The notes: generated by a model from the sequence alone, not told the origin. DNA of 9,280 nucleotides from Candidatus Aegiribacteria sp. (GCA_030640155.1 DAOWJX010000244.1:1-9280), one strand, 5' to 3'; positions 1 through 7,511 are shown, counted from the first letter of the stretch. Numbers and translations are program-made.

Positions 1-957
1 CAATTGATCAACACCGGTTTTTATCGCTCTATCAGCTTCCGCAAAAGCTTCAGCAGCAACGGCTGGATCAACCTTACAGGCGGTTCGAGAGTATTTCATT
101 AACTTATCCAATAGTGGAAATCTTGCTCCTGTCAAATTTGCGATTTCCTTTTTTCCGCCTCCGCTCTCAACGATTTCCATTGCCTGAACAACCTTCTGCC
201 ACTGACTGAATAAATAGGATACGAGTCTGTTTGGATCCTCGCCATACCGCAGAAGCGACCATGCGGCCTCAAGGGCTTTTCCTCTCAGATTACCGAAGAG
301 CATGTCTCCGAGATGGAAGATATCAGCTCTATCCTTGCCTGCTAATACTTCCAGTAAACCTTTTCTATCAACTGTTGAACCGGGTCCATGGTACAAAGCG
401 AGTTTTACGATGGCATCTGACATTCTTCCAAGATTTCTTCCGGAATACTCGGCAAGAAGCTGAACGGTTTCCCGACTCAACTTGATGTTTTCAAAAGATG
501 CAAGCCGAGTTGCCCATCCCGGCATATCTCTCTCAAAGGGTTCATAACAGATATAGAATGGTATTCTTTTCTCAAGTTCAAGTTTTCGAAGAATGGTTGA
601 TTCCCTGGGGGTCTTCAAGGATGTAAGAAGCAATGCGCAATCATTCAGACCTTCATCGATGGTACGCATCAATTCAGACTGAGCAGCCTTTCCGATATTA
701 TGACATTTGGAGATAAGGAGAAGCTTACCTGGCGCGAAGAGGGAGTTTTCAAGAAAATATCTGCGAAGGTCGCCTTCCTGAAGTTCACCGCCGTCAAACC
801 GGAATATATCATATTTAAGCTCGTTCCCGAACTTCTCAGCCATCAGATCCTTAAGACGAGTTGACTGGTAAATGTCAGGACCAGATACAGCAAGTATGGA
901 TCCTGTATCTGCCTTAATTATCCTGCGCTCCATTTCGCTGTACTTACTGATCTTCAT
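1..957 (-). CDS. holA: DNA polymerase III subunit delta (HolA), 3' end cut by window edge
   Basis: Delta subunit of the clamp-loader complex; it opens the beta sliding clamp so that the clamp can be loaded at primed sites. The reverse strand reads open for 319 codons from ATG at 957 to the window edge. The family is usually about 330-345 aa, so only the C-terminal tail is missing. Family hallmarks seen: a nucleotide-fold-like start with AVSGPDIYQSTRLKDL (residues 23-38), NSLFAPGKLLLI (71-82), the AAA+ lid-like LLAEYSGRNLGRMSDAIVKL (167-186), and the C-terminal collar start DIFHLGDMLFGN then RYGEDPNRLVSYLFSQWQ (212-254). Delta is the non-ATPase member of its complex and, as expected, no Walker A is seen. 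The 957 start has GGAG about 9 bases upstream; the ATG at 933 (residue 9) has no ribosome binding site. It is divergent from the PpiD-like gene. The call is by recognition, without alignment. Confidence 0.9.
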   Translation of the reverse strand, partial: MKISKYSEMERRIIKADTGSILAVSGPDIYQSTRLKDLMAEKFGNELKYDIFRFDGGELQEGDLRRYFLENSLFAPGKLLLISKCHNIGKAAQSELMRTIDEGLNDCALLLTSLKTPRESTILRKLELEKRIPFYICYEPFERDMPGWATRLASFENIKLSRETVQLLAEYSGRNLGRMSDAIVKLALYHGPGSTVDRKGLLEVLAGKDRADIFHLGDMLFGNLRGKALEAAWSLLRYGEDPNRLVSYLFSQWQKVVQAMEIVESGGGKKEIANLTGARFPLLDKLMKYSRTACKVDPAVAAEAFAEADRAIKTGVDQL

Positions 958-991
958 GAAGCCATCTCCGGCAAGCTGCCCCGGACAAACC

Positions 992-1020
992 TTGCAGAAT
1001 GTAATAAACGAATGTATTTT
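992..1020 (+). promoter_or_regulatory. candidate promoter for the PpiD-like gene, overlapping the holA one
   Basis: TTGCAG (992-997), 17 bases, then TATTTT (1015-1020) gives a weak sigma-70-like promoter: three and four consensus matches. The predicted start is near 1027, about 33 bases before the ATG at 1060. It overlaps the candidate holA promoter on the opposite strand, so the two could compete. The evidence is pattern only. Confidence 0.28.
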
Positions 1021-1039
1021 TGCATCTTATCAAAATCAA
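1011..1039 (-). promoter_or_regulatory. candidate sigma-70-type promoter for holA
   Basis: On the reverse strand TTGATT (1039-1034) is followed after exactly 17 bases by TACATT (1016-1011). Each hexamer matches four of six positions of the TTGACA/TATAAT consensus. Transcription would start near 1004, leaving a leader of about 47 bases before the holA ATG. The consensus is that of E. coli-type sigma-70. The sigma factor in this window keeps the -35 reading residues but has changes in its -10 reading helix, so the -10 match is only a guide. Confidence 0.35.
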
Positions 1040-1047
1040 TTCAGTTT

Positions 1048-1053
1048 AGGGGA
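1048..1053 (+). promoter_or_regulatory. ribosome binding site deciding the PpiD-like start
   Basis: AGGGGA ends six bases before ATG at 1060. It selects this start over the upstream in-frame ATG at 1012, and with it the N-terminus has a normal short cytoplasmic segment before the membrane anchor. Confidence 0.7.
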
Positions 1054-1059
1054 AAAAAC

Positions 1060-2913
1060 ATGTTAACCTGGCTCAGAGATAATGCTAAAATATTCCTGAT
1101 CGCAACCATTGTCATCTTCGTCGCTCTCATCTTTCTCCGATGGGGAATGGGCGAGGGAGATAACAGACCGACTAACCCATACGAACGTCCTATTGCATCA
1201 GTTGACGGCGAAGATATCATGCCGGAAGAGTATCAGGCTGCGCTGCAGAACTGGAACCTTCGCTACAGACAGATGCTTGAGCAGAGCGGAAATCCGGATC
1301 CTGAATCGATGCTTCTTCTCATGAGTGCTGTCATAACAGAAGAAGCCTATAAAGAACTGATAAACAACAAACTTGAGAGTATCTATCTGGATAGCAGAAA
1401 CTGGACCCATTTCACAGTCGGACAGGCCGAAGCGCTTCTAGCCGCTCAAGTCAGAATGCAGGATCTTGGCGACATGAGCGCTGAAGAATACCTTGATATG
1501 GTCAAATCCGAACAGCCCGGAATGTACCAGCAGTATCTCTACCAGACATACGCAGGTGGAGATTCCAGACGCTTCCCACTGGCTTCAGGAATGGTTAGTA
1601 TGGCTTCCAGAGAAGAAGTCGATTTCCTCCTTCTTGACAACCAGGGTCAGATAACCGCCAGGTATGTTATCATAGATACCATTCCACCAATTCCGGATGA
1701 AAACGTACTTGAAGAATTCTACAACACTAATCCAGAAATGTTTTTCAGACCTGCCGGATCGCTGCTGAGGTATGTAACAATCCAGATAGCACCGCAGGAG
1801 GATGACCTGCAATTCGCAGTGGATAAACTCGATTCTCTTTCGTTTATAACCGAAGGATCTCCTATCACCGTAACAAGAATGCAGTTTCTTGAATACTACG
1901 GTGATGGTATTATTCTTGAAGAGGGACAGAGAACTGTTCCATTCCTGGGAATGTACACAAACAACCCATCAATCAGCAGTTATCATGTTCTCCTTCTTGA
2001 TTCCGTTTTAACGTCATCTGAAATACTGGATGACACTCTTTACCTCAGAAGCTGGGAAGTACCTGTTCTACCTCAGTACTCCACAATAAGAAGTATAATG
2101 TGGGCTGTAGAACAGCAGATGGAAGATATTCTCGCAAACAGCGTACCGGATATCAGCGATTCTCTTCTGGTAATCGATTTTGGTGAGATGCTGGTTGAGG
2201 AAGACACACCGCTGACTGGAAGTATTTCAGAGGAGATCATTACCTTTGCGACAGATACACTCTGGCGGGATTCCCTGGGGCCAATCTTCTATTCCCCGGG
2301 ATACAGGGGTGGCTATCCTGCATTCACACTTGTTCGCAGGATGGAATTCTACCCTTCGGACACAATCGGATACGAAGAAGCCGTCAATTCCGGAACTCTC
2401 CAGGAAATGACAATGTACTCTATCAGAAGAGAGTTATCCAAAACTCTTGCTCTTGAGGCACTCGATGAAATCCATTCAAGCGGTGTCAACCTTGGAGCAT
2501 GGGCAGCATCTGAATCACTACAGGTATATACAACACCTGTTTTCACCGCTTCACAGATTCGGGCTGATGCTGAATCTGATCCGGAGGCAGTAAATGGAAT
2601 TCTCTCTTCCGTGGAATTCGCTGAAGCAGCTATTATCGCGCCTGAATTTCAGGTTATTGGACCGTTCAGTACTGGAACCAGCTGTGTACTTTCAGAAATA
2701 CTTTCCCGTCAGGTTCCACCCGAGAACCCTTCCATGTTAATTATGACCTATGTTGCCACTCAGCAAGGGCATGAGGAACTCAGCAGGGTCAATATTATTC
2801 AGTATATGAGAGAAACAAGTGAGATTCGTGATCTCAGGGAGGAATGGCAGCAGTACGCTGAGGCAGTCGGGGATTCAATCAACGCAGAGCGGGAGCAGAT
2901 GGAGGATCGGTAG
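1060..2913 (+). CDS. PpiD/SurA-like membrane-anchored periplasmic chaperone with degenerate parvulin region
   Basis: A 617-aa protein, close to the length of E. coli PpiD (623 aa), a folding factor held at the periplasmic face of the inner membrane near the Sec translocon. Seen: a short cytoplasmic start MLTWLRDNAK, one membrane span (about residues 11-29, IFLIATIVIFVALIFLRWG), then IASVDGEDIMPEEYQAALQ (45-63), the typical opening of the SurA/PpiD N-terminal chaperone domain. RYVIIDTIPPIPDENVLEEFYN (201-222) matches the linker before the parvulin domain. Parvulin signatures (RHIL-type strand, GG-LG, F-A-F) are not recognisable, so peptidyl-prolyl isomerase activity is doubtful. The C-terminal EFQVIGPFSTGTSCVLSEIL and SEIRDLREEW resemble the end of PpiD. 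Start choice: AGGGGA (1048-1053) lies six bases before ATG 1060; the in-frame ATG at 1012 lacks such a site and would put extra residues before the anchor. Probably co-transcribed with the next gene. Confidence 0.78.
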   Translation: MLTWLRDNAKIFLIATIVIFVALIFLRWGMGEGDNRPTNPYERPIASVDGEDIMPEEYQAALQNWNLRYRQMLEQSGNPDPESMLLLMSAVITEEAYKELINNKLESIYLDSRNWTHFTVGQAEALLAAQVRMQDLGDMSAEEYLDMVKSEQPGMYQQYLYQTYAGGDSRRFPLASGMVSMASREEVDFLLLDNQGQITARYVIIDTIPPIPDENVLEEFYNTNPEMFFRPAGSLLRYVTIQIAPQEDDLQFAVDKLDSLSFITEGSPITVTRMQFLEYYGDGIILEEGQRTVPFLGMYTNNPSISSYHVLLLDSVLTSSEILDDTLYLRSWEVPVLPQYSTIRSIMWAVEQQMEDILANSVPDISDSLLVIDFGEMLVEEDTPLTGSISEEIITFATDTLWRDSLGPIFYSPGYRGGYPAFTLVRRMEFYPSDTIGYEEAVNSGTLQEMTMYSIRRELSKTLALEALDEIHSSGVNLGAWAASESLQVYTTPVFTASQIRADAESDPEAVNGILSSVEFAEAAIIAPEFQVIGPFSTGTSCVLSEILSRQVPPENPSMLIMTYVATQQGHEELSRVNIIQYMRETSEIRDLREEWQQYAEAVGDSINAEREQMEDR

Positions 2914-2922
2914 AGATTCGAA

Positions 2923-3645
2923 ATGAATAATATTGTGATTACGTACCGCTTCAGGCTGGCGGATGATACTCTGGAATCATTTCATATTGAACTGGATGCA
3001 CTGAATCTTCAGATGATCGGTAATGTTCCGGAAACCCTGCCTGAATGGATAAATCTGGAATTCCATCAATGCCCCAACTGTCCACTAAGAATCGATGCAC
3101 ATCCGTATTGCCCGCTGGCCTTGAATCTTGTCAATATCGTTAAACGTTTTGATCGTGTTATTTCATATGATGATATCTATCTGGACGTGATAACCAAACA
3201 GAGACACATATCACAGAAGACGACCGCTCAGCGCGGCCTCAGTTCTCTCCTGGGCCTTGTTATAGCCACCAGCGGCTGCCCGCACACTGTATTCTTTAAA
3301 CCGATGGCTCGATTTCATCTGTCCTTATCGAACAGAGATGAAACCGCTTACCGCGTCACATCCATGTATCTTCTGGCACAGTACTTCAGGAAAAAAGAGG
3401 GAAAACAGGTTGATTTCAGTCTCCAGGGTCTCAAACAGATATATGAAAATGTTCAGCAGGTTAACTGCGCGATTGTCGAAAGGCTTCGAGCAGCAAGCGA
3501 AGCAGACTCCGTACTGAATGCCATTGTAATACTGGATACATATGCTCAGACTATTCCGTACATGATAGAAGATTCTCTTGACAGTATCAGATATCTGTTC
3601 TCTCCTTATCTGACAGATAATGATTCCAGCGCAGGAAATCCATAG
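2923..3645 (+). CDS. cysteine-motif protein of unknown function (DUF6901-like)
   Basis: A 240-aa soluble protein with no signal peptide or membrane span. The N-terminal part (about 1-45) looks like a small beta domain (ITYRFRLADDTLESFHIELD). It is followed by a cysteine cluster HQCPNCPLRIDAHPYCPLA with C50-x2-C53-x9-C63, and a fourth cysteine, C119, in IATSGCPHT. The rest is mostly helical (about 140-230). The order of a FHLSL-like beta start, QCPNCPL, CPLA, LLGLVIATSGCP, then ARFHLSLSNRDETAYRVTSMYLLAQYF recalls a family I know as DUF6901, found mainly in Gram-negative anaerobes and deltaproteobacteria; that name is from memory and unverified. Four cysteines in such spacing suggest a zinc site or Fe-S cluster (inference). 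It starts 9 bases after the PpiD-like stop, so it is probably in the same transcript. Its own ribosome site is weak: GGAGG at 2901-2905 is 17 bases away, which suggests coupling. Confidence 0.75.
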   Translation: MNNIVITYRFRLADDTLESFHIELDALNLQMIGNVPETLPEWINLEFHQCPNCPLRIDAHPYCPLALNLVNIVKRFDRVISYDDIYLDVITKQRHISQKTTAQRGLSSLLGLVIATSGCPHTVFFKPMARFHLSLSNRDETAYRVTSMYLLAQYFRKKEGKQVDFSLQGLKQIYENVQQVNCAIVERLRAASEADSVLNAIVILDTYAQTIPYMIEDSLDSIRYLFSPYLTDNDSSAGNP

Positions 3646-3653
3646 TCAATATA

Positions 3654-4616
3654 TCATTTTCTTCGCCCGCTCCTTAGCAGAACAACCAGGAAAAATGGCC
3701 CGCCAAGAAGTGACATGACAATGCCAATAGGCAGTTCAGCAGGACTCACGACAATCCTGGATAACGAATCCGCAAGAACCATAAGAAGCATTCCGCCAAG
3801 CGCTGAAGCCGGCACAAGATACCGGTAATCAGCCCCGACGAATCTGCGCATGATATGCGGTACGATCAATCCTACAAATCCAACAGGTCCAACGGCTCCC
3901 ACTGTGGAGCCGGCCAGAACGGCCGCAGCGATAAGAAGAAGGTTGCGTTCTCTCCGGACCGAGACACCTCTTGTTGAAGCCAGATCATCACCCTGCGATA
4001 TCTGATTGAGTACATCGGTTCGAGAGAATACAATCAGCGTTCCGATAACCGCAGGGAAAATCAGAAACAGTGGTTTCCCCCATCCGATCACCGCAAGATC
4101 TCCCATCATCCATCTTACAATCTCGAGTATTCTGGATGCATCACTGAAATATTCGAACAGAAGAAGTATTGCGGCTCCAATAAGGTTCATCGTAACTCCA
4201 GCAAGAAGCAGAGTTGCGCCATACTCTCCCCTGGCGCCTCCTGATGCGAGAGCATAAACCGCTATTACCGCCAGAAGCGCTCCAGCGGTTCCGGCCGCGA
4301 CAAGACCGATAACCGGTACAGCAAGCCCCGATATGATTACGGAACCGGCAACAAGCCCTGCTCCTGCGGATATGCCAAGAGTGTATGGAGTAGCAAGATC
4401 ATTTCGAAGAAGTGACTGCAGAACACATCCGGAAATAGACAAAGCACTACCTGTAAGAAGAGCAAGTACAAATCTTGGTAATCTCAACCGGAACACTACC
4501 CATCCCGGTGGATCACCCATTGGACCAACCATCAGGGAAAAGACACCTGCAATAACAATCGCCAGTATCAGCAGAACCCAGAATCCGGTTGACGGTCTTC
4601 TCCCTGAAGCGGTCAT
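3654..4616 (-). CDS. FecCD/BtuC-type ABC transporter permease
   Basis: Inner-membrane permease of a binding-protein-dependent importer for cobalamin, siderophores, heme or a similar chelate. It is 320 aa (usual for the family) with about 9-10 hydrophobic spans. Hallmarks seen: RLPRFVLALLTGSALSISG (46-64), NDLATPYTLGISAGAGL (72-88), GPVGFVGLIVPHIMRRFVGA (243-262) with the family's G-L-I-V-P-H-I-x-R motif, LADSLSR (281-287) and AELPIGIVMSLLGGPFFL (293-310). It is a single permease gene, so a homodimer is expected. Start choice: ATG at 4616 overlaps the ATPase stop in ATGA and has GGAG eight bases upstream inside the ATPase gene. A longer GTG start at 4643 has no nearby ribosome site. It is the last gene of the minus-strand operon and meets the plus-strand 240-aa gene tail to tail. 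The substrate cannot be told from the permease. Confidence 0.93.
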   Translation of the reverse strand: MTASGRRPSTGFWVLLILAIVIAGVFSLMVGPMGDPPGWVVFRLRLPRFVLALLTGSALSISGCVLQSLLRNDLATPYTLGISAGAGLVAGSVIISGLAVPVIGLVAAGTAGALLAVIAVYALASGGARGEYGATLLLAGVTMNLIGAAILLLFEYFSDASRILEIVRWMMGDLAVIGWGKPLFLIFPAVIGTLIVFSRTDVLNQISQGDDLASTRGVSVRRERNLLLIAAAVLAGSTVGAVGPVGFVGLIVPHIMRRFVGADYRYLVPASALGGMLLMVLADSLSRIVVSPAELPIGIVMSLLGGPFFLVVLLRSGRRK

Positions 4617-5398
4617 TTCTCCATCTCCGGCACGATTATCCACGATCTGGTCTCACTGTCCTCCGATACGTGAAGATGAACATCGAAAACTTCAGATAGA
4701 ATCTCCGTTGTGAACACATCAACAGGTTTACCGAATGCTCGGGCTTCTCCGTTGGCAAGTACAAGCACGGAGTCAAGATATCTGCCGGCGAGCGCGACCT
4801 CATGAGTGCTGATCAGCATAGCAATTCCTTTATCTGACAACTTTTTGAGAAGCAGCCACATGTTAAGCTGATGTCTGAAATCAAGAGAGGATCCCGGCTC
4901 GTCAAGAAGCAGCAGCTTCGGCTCCTGAGCAAGCGCTGAAGCAAGCAGAACCAGCCGCTTTTCTCCCCCTGAGAGTTCCGAAAATATCCTGTCTCTGAGA
5001 TGCCATGTGTCCGTTTCCAGCATGCATTCCCCTGCAATTTCAAGATCAAGTGATGAGTCAAATGCCCATCTTCCTCTATAGGGATGCCTGCCAAGGAGAA
5101 CTGTTTCTGCTACTGTCAGCCTGGAAAAAGGATTGAAATTTTGAGGAAGGTAAGACACTATTCTTGCCTGCTGATTATCCGAGAGATCGGATGTTTCAAT
5201 GTCGCATACTTCAATAGTCCCGGAAACAGTAACTCCCAGATCGAGAATAGCTCGAAGAAGTGTCGATTTCCCCGAACCATTCGGACCGATCAACCCGCAT
5301 ATGTCACCTGGAGATATGGAAAGATTGATTCCGGACAGGACGGATCGGGTGCCGTATCCAGCGGAAACGTCATCCAATCTCAGAGTAGACAAGAACAT
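4613..5398 (-). CDS. ABC transporter ATP-binding protein (FecE/BtuD type)
   Basis: ATPase subunit that powers the importer encoded by its neighbours; cytoplasmic, acting as a dimer on the permease. It is 261 aa with all motifs intact: Walker A GPNGSGKST (38-46), Q-loop YLPQ (83-86), signature LSGGE (142-146), Walker B LLLLDEP (162-168) with catalytic E167, D-loop SSLD (170-173) and switch histidine H199 in STHE. The tail (about 215-258: NGEARAFGKP, LSEVFDVHLHV) is typical of iron-chelate and cobalamin ATPases. It overlaps the upstream binding-protein gene by 19 bases and the permease by 4. AGAGG sits only about 2 bases before ATG 5398. An in-frame TTG at 5392 would have better spacing and may be the true start, shortening the protein by two residues. 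Confidence 0.94.
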   Translation of the reverse strand: MFLSTLRLDDVSAGYGTRSVLSGINLSISPGDICGLIGPNGSGKSTLLRAILDLGVTVSGTIEVCDIETSDLSDNQQARIVSYLPQNFNPFSRLTVAETVLLGRHPYRGRWAFDSSLDLEIAGECMLETDTWHLRDRIFSELSGGEKRLVLLASALAQEPKLLLLDEPGSSLDFRHQLNMWLLLKKLSDKGIAMLISTHEVALAGRYLDSVLVLANGEARAFGKPVDVFTTEILSEVFDVHLHVSEDSETRSWIIVPEMEK

Positions 5399-6201
5399 AT
5401 CCTCTCGGCGATATTTATGAGTCTTCCTCCGGGAATCATGATATATGGCTCAAAGAGACAGTGAACACTTGATGTCTGAAATCCTAACTCAACCCAGAAG
5501 TCGTTCTCCGAGATAATAACTGCCGTTGTATCTGTTCGTCCCGGATACAGACAGATTATATGATCAGGTGCCATTTCCAGCACTCCCTCAGCGGATATCA
5601 TTGGCCAGGCTCCGGCAGCAGGCGCTGCTATTTCGCAGTTCATTGAGGAAAGCAGATCTGCGAAAAACGTGTATCTACCGGCAATTGTCATGCTGGAAGA
5701 ACCGCGTTCATGGTAAACAACGATCATGCATGAAACCGGTTCGGTGTTTCCCATCAGGTACTGGAGGGAATCCAGCCGCATCTCAAGCTCATCCTTATAC
5801 TTCTTTGCATCCGCTCCATACCTCATATCAAGAGAATCAAGCACTGCAAATACATCCTCAAGTGTGTCAAACCGGTAAGAGTAACAGGGAATACAAAGGA
5901 CTTCCGCGAGTTCATGAAGTACGGGACTATTACCGCTAACATGGATAGAAGTGGGTGAAAGAGAGGATATCCGCTCCAGTGAAGGATCTACATATCCCCC
6001 AACCGAAGGTAATTCCTGTACAATCGGTGGCCATTCCGAATACCTGTCAACTGCTACAATTCTGCTTCCCAGTCCGGTAACAAACATGATTTCAACAAGA
6101 GAAGGCCCAAGAACAATAAATCTTTCATCAGCAGCAGGCTCTTCAATGCTCCGGCAGTACAGAGACAGCAATAGAACCGCGGCAAGCATAACAGTTTTCA
6201 A
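5380..6201 (-). CDS. periplasmic substrate-binding protein of a cobalamin/iron-chelate-type importer (BtuF/FecB-like)
   Basis: A 273-aa binding protein of the helical-backbone (TroA/BtuF) class that would deliver a chelate to the permease. Length is near that of BtuF (266 aa). Seen: a signal-like start MKTVMLAAVLLLSLYC, then the family pattern GPSLVEIMFVTGLGSRIVAV (32-51), SVGGYVDPSLERISSLSPT (66-84), IAGRYTFFADLLSSMN (173-188) and ISAEGVLEMAPDHIIC (202-217). C16 may be lipidated, but the box LSLYC has Tyr at -1 where Ala, Gly or Ser is usual. The start is TTG at 6201, overlapping the sigma stop; AGGAGA (6208-6213) lies six bases upstream, whereas the ATG four codons on has poor spacing. It overlaps the ATPase gene by 19 bases. 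The ligand is not determined; corrinoid or ferric siderophore is the family expectation. Confidence 0.87.
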   Translation of the reverse strand: MKTVMLAAVLLLSLYCRSIEEPAADERFIVLGPSLVEIMFVTGLGSRIVAVDRYSEWPPIVQELPSVGGYVDPSLERISSLSPTSIHVSGNSPVLHELAEVLCIPCYSYRFDTLEDVFAVLDSLDMRYGADAKKYKDELEMRLDSLQYLMGNTEPVSCMIVVYHERGSSSMTIAGRYTFFADLLSSMNCEIAAPAAGAWPMISAEGVLEMAPDHIICLYPGRTDTTAVIISENDFWVELGFQTSSVHCLFEPYIMIPGGRLINIAERICSCLL

Positions 6202-7511
6202 CTTATGTCTCCTGGTGATATGGAAGTTATCAGTCCGTGTTTCCGCAATTTATCGAGAGCTCTGGATTCCAATTGCCTTACCCTTTCTCTGCTGATCCTG
6301 AAAATTCGTCCCAGATCCTGCAAAGTATAGAATTCGCCACCAAATAGTCCGAATCGAAATGTGATTATCGTTTTCTCTCTGTCGGACAATGAGACCAGGG
6401 CGGCATCAATTCTTTCTCTGAGATCATTCTTGATAACTTCTTCATCCGGCATCAGTAATTTGCTTTCAAGAATATTCGCGATAGTCGCATCCTGTTCACC
6501 GGTAGTGTGATCCAGGGATAGTGGCCGCGCTGTGGAAAGATATGTCTGTTCAATCTCATCACGGTCAACCCCTGTGAATTCCGCCAGCTCATCGATTGTA
6601 GGGAGATGACCACTGTCCGAAGTAAAATCATCAACATATTCCCGGAAGGACGAATTCGCTTTTAGAATGCTTACAGGAAGCCTGATAAGCCTGGATTGAC
6701 GGAGTATCGCTTTTAGAATTGCCTGTCTGATCCACCACACCGCGAAAGTCGAGAATTTATATCCTCTATGGTATTCGAAACGCCTGACAGCATCCATGAG
6801 ACCCTGGCAACCCTCCTGAACGAGATCCATCTCTTCCATTGCGTCACATGGATAATATTTCCGCACTTTTGTAACAACCAATCTGAGATTTGCTTCCACA
6901 AATCTTTCAAGTATTTCATTATGCTTTTCGAATGCTCTAAAGAAATGTTGAGCGAATGTGATATAGTCATGAATACCCACTCCGATATTCACTTCTATCA
7001 GATCAAGTTCATTACGTATTGCTGTTAACCGTGGATAGATACACCAGGCTCTATGGTTAACGTTTTCACAGGAGTCTGCTGTTGAATAGAATTCCAGAGC
7101 CCTTGATCGCGCAACTGTAACATCCTCACCGAGCAGATCCGTAAGTTCCTTCATCCGGCTGACAAGCTTTCTGCATGTTTCTATTCTGCTGAACAGCTCC
7201 TTACCTATACACTCCACTCTGAACCACGACAGATGAAGCCTTCGTACCGCGTCACGATTCTGGTATCGATTGTGCATTCTGCCGAGAATCAGTTTCATTC
7301 CTTTTCGCCGTGAATAAGGTAAACGATAATGTTTTATCCCCCAGAATGACCTGTCAACAATTCCCTCCTCCACTATCTCACCCTTCAATAATCTGTTGAA
7401 AGGCTCGAAGAAATTTCTTCGACCAAGCGGCATCAAAAGAATGGATTCCAGCATGATGAATCTGATATTCTCCTGGTTTTCAGCAAGTTCTTTTTCTTCC
7501 TCGGGAGACAT
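6198..7511 (-). CDS. rpoD: RNA polymerase sigma-70 factor, primary (RpoD/SigA) type; N-terminus probably extends upstream
   Basis: Directs RNA polymerase to promoters. From ATG 7511 it reads 437 aa. Region 2 (about 206-280): EANLRLVV, DLVQEGCQGLMDAV (2.2), YKFSTFAVWWIRQAI (2.3-2.4). Region 3 (about 280-345): LPTIDELAEFTGV. Region 4 (about 368-425): SLSDREKTIITFRFG and the helix-turn-helix TLQDLGRIFRISRERVRQLE, with the -35 reading Arg-Glu (408-409) and Gln413 kept. Residues about 15-200 are a large non-conserved insertion, as in proteobacterial RpoD. Position after dnaG also favours a primary sigma. Oddities: residue 266 is Leu where E. coli has T440, and 258 is Val for T432. MSPEEEKELA at the start is the second half of region 1.2, and its first half lies upstream without a conventional start codon (see 7512-7611), so this start is conservative. 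ATG 7511 has no ribosome site. The gene ends overlapping the binding-protein start. Confidence 0.9.
   Translation of the reverse strand: MSPEEEKELAENQENIRFIMLESILLMPLGRRNFFEPFNRLLKGEIVEEGIVDRSFWGIKHYRLPYSRRKGMKLILGRMHNRYQNRDAVRRLHLSWFRVECIGKELFSRIETCRKLVSRMKELTDLLGEDVTVARSRALEFYSTADSCENVNHRAWCIYPRLTAIRNELDLIEVNIGVGIHDYITFAQHFFRAFEKHNEILERFVEANLRLVVTKVRKYYPCDAMEEMDLVQEGCQGLMDAVRRFEYHRGYKFSTFAVWWIRQAILKAILRQSRLIRLPVSILKANSSFREYVDDFTSDSGHLPTIDELAEFTGVDRDEIEQTYLSTARPLSLDHTTGEQDATIANILESKLLMPDEEVIKNDLRERIDAALVSLSDREKTIITFRFGLFGGEFYTLQDLGRIFRISRERVRQLESRALDKLRKHGLITSISPGDIS
6208..6213 (-). promoter_or_regulatory. ribosome binding site for the TTG start of the binding protein
   Basis: AGGAGA lies inside the last codons of the sigma gene, six bases before TTG at 6201. 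It supports the rare TTG start and translational coupling to the sigma factor. The sigma stop TGA (6200-6198) overlaps the TTG. Confidence 0.7.

Noticed and set aside
231..485. Plus-strand 84-codon open frame within the holA region
   Set aside because: The opposite strand reads as a continuous, recognisable HolA through this stretch.
1012..1014. ATG at 1012 as the start of the PpiD-like protein
   Set aside because: There is no ribosome site before it, whereas AGGGGA precedes ATG 1060 and gives a standard PpiD-like N-terminus.
3621..3653. Terminator between the convergent genes
   Set aside because: Only a weak bulged stem (GATTCC with GGAAATC) near the end of the plus-strand gene and no U-run directly after it; the 8-base gap itself holds nothing.
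4641..4643. GTG at 4643 as the permease start
   Set aside because: There is no ribosome site at proper spacing, while ATG 4616 has GGAG and the ATGA overlap typical of coupled genes.
4006..4713. Plus-strand open frames opposite the permease and ATPase
   Set aside because: They are antisense shadows of clear ABC transporter genes, with low-complexity translations and no ribosome sites.
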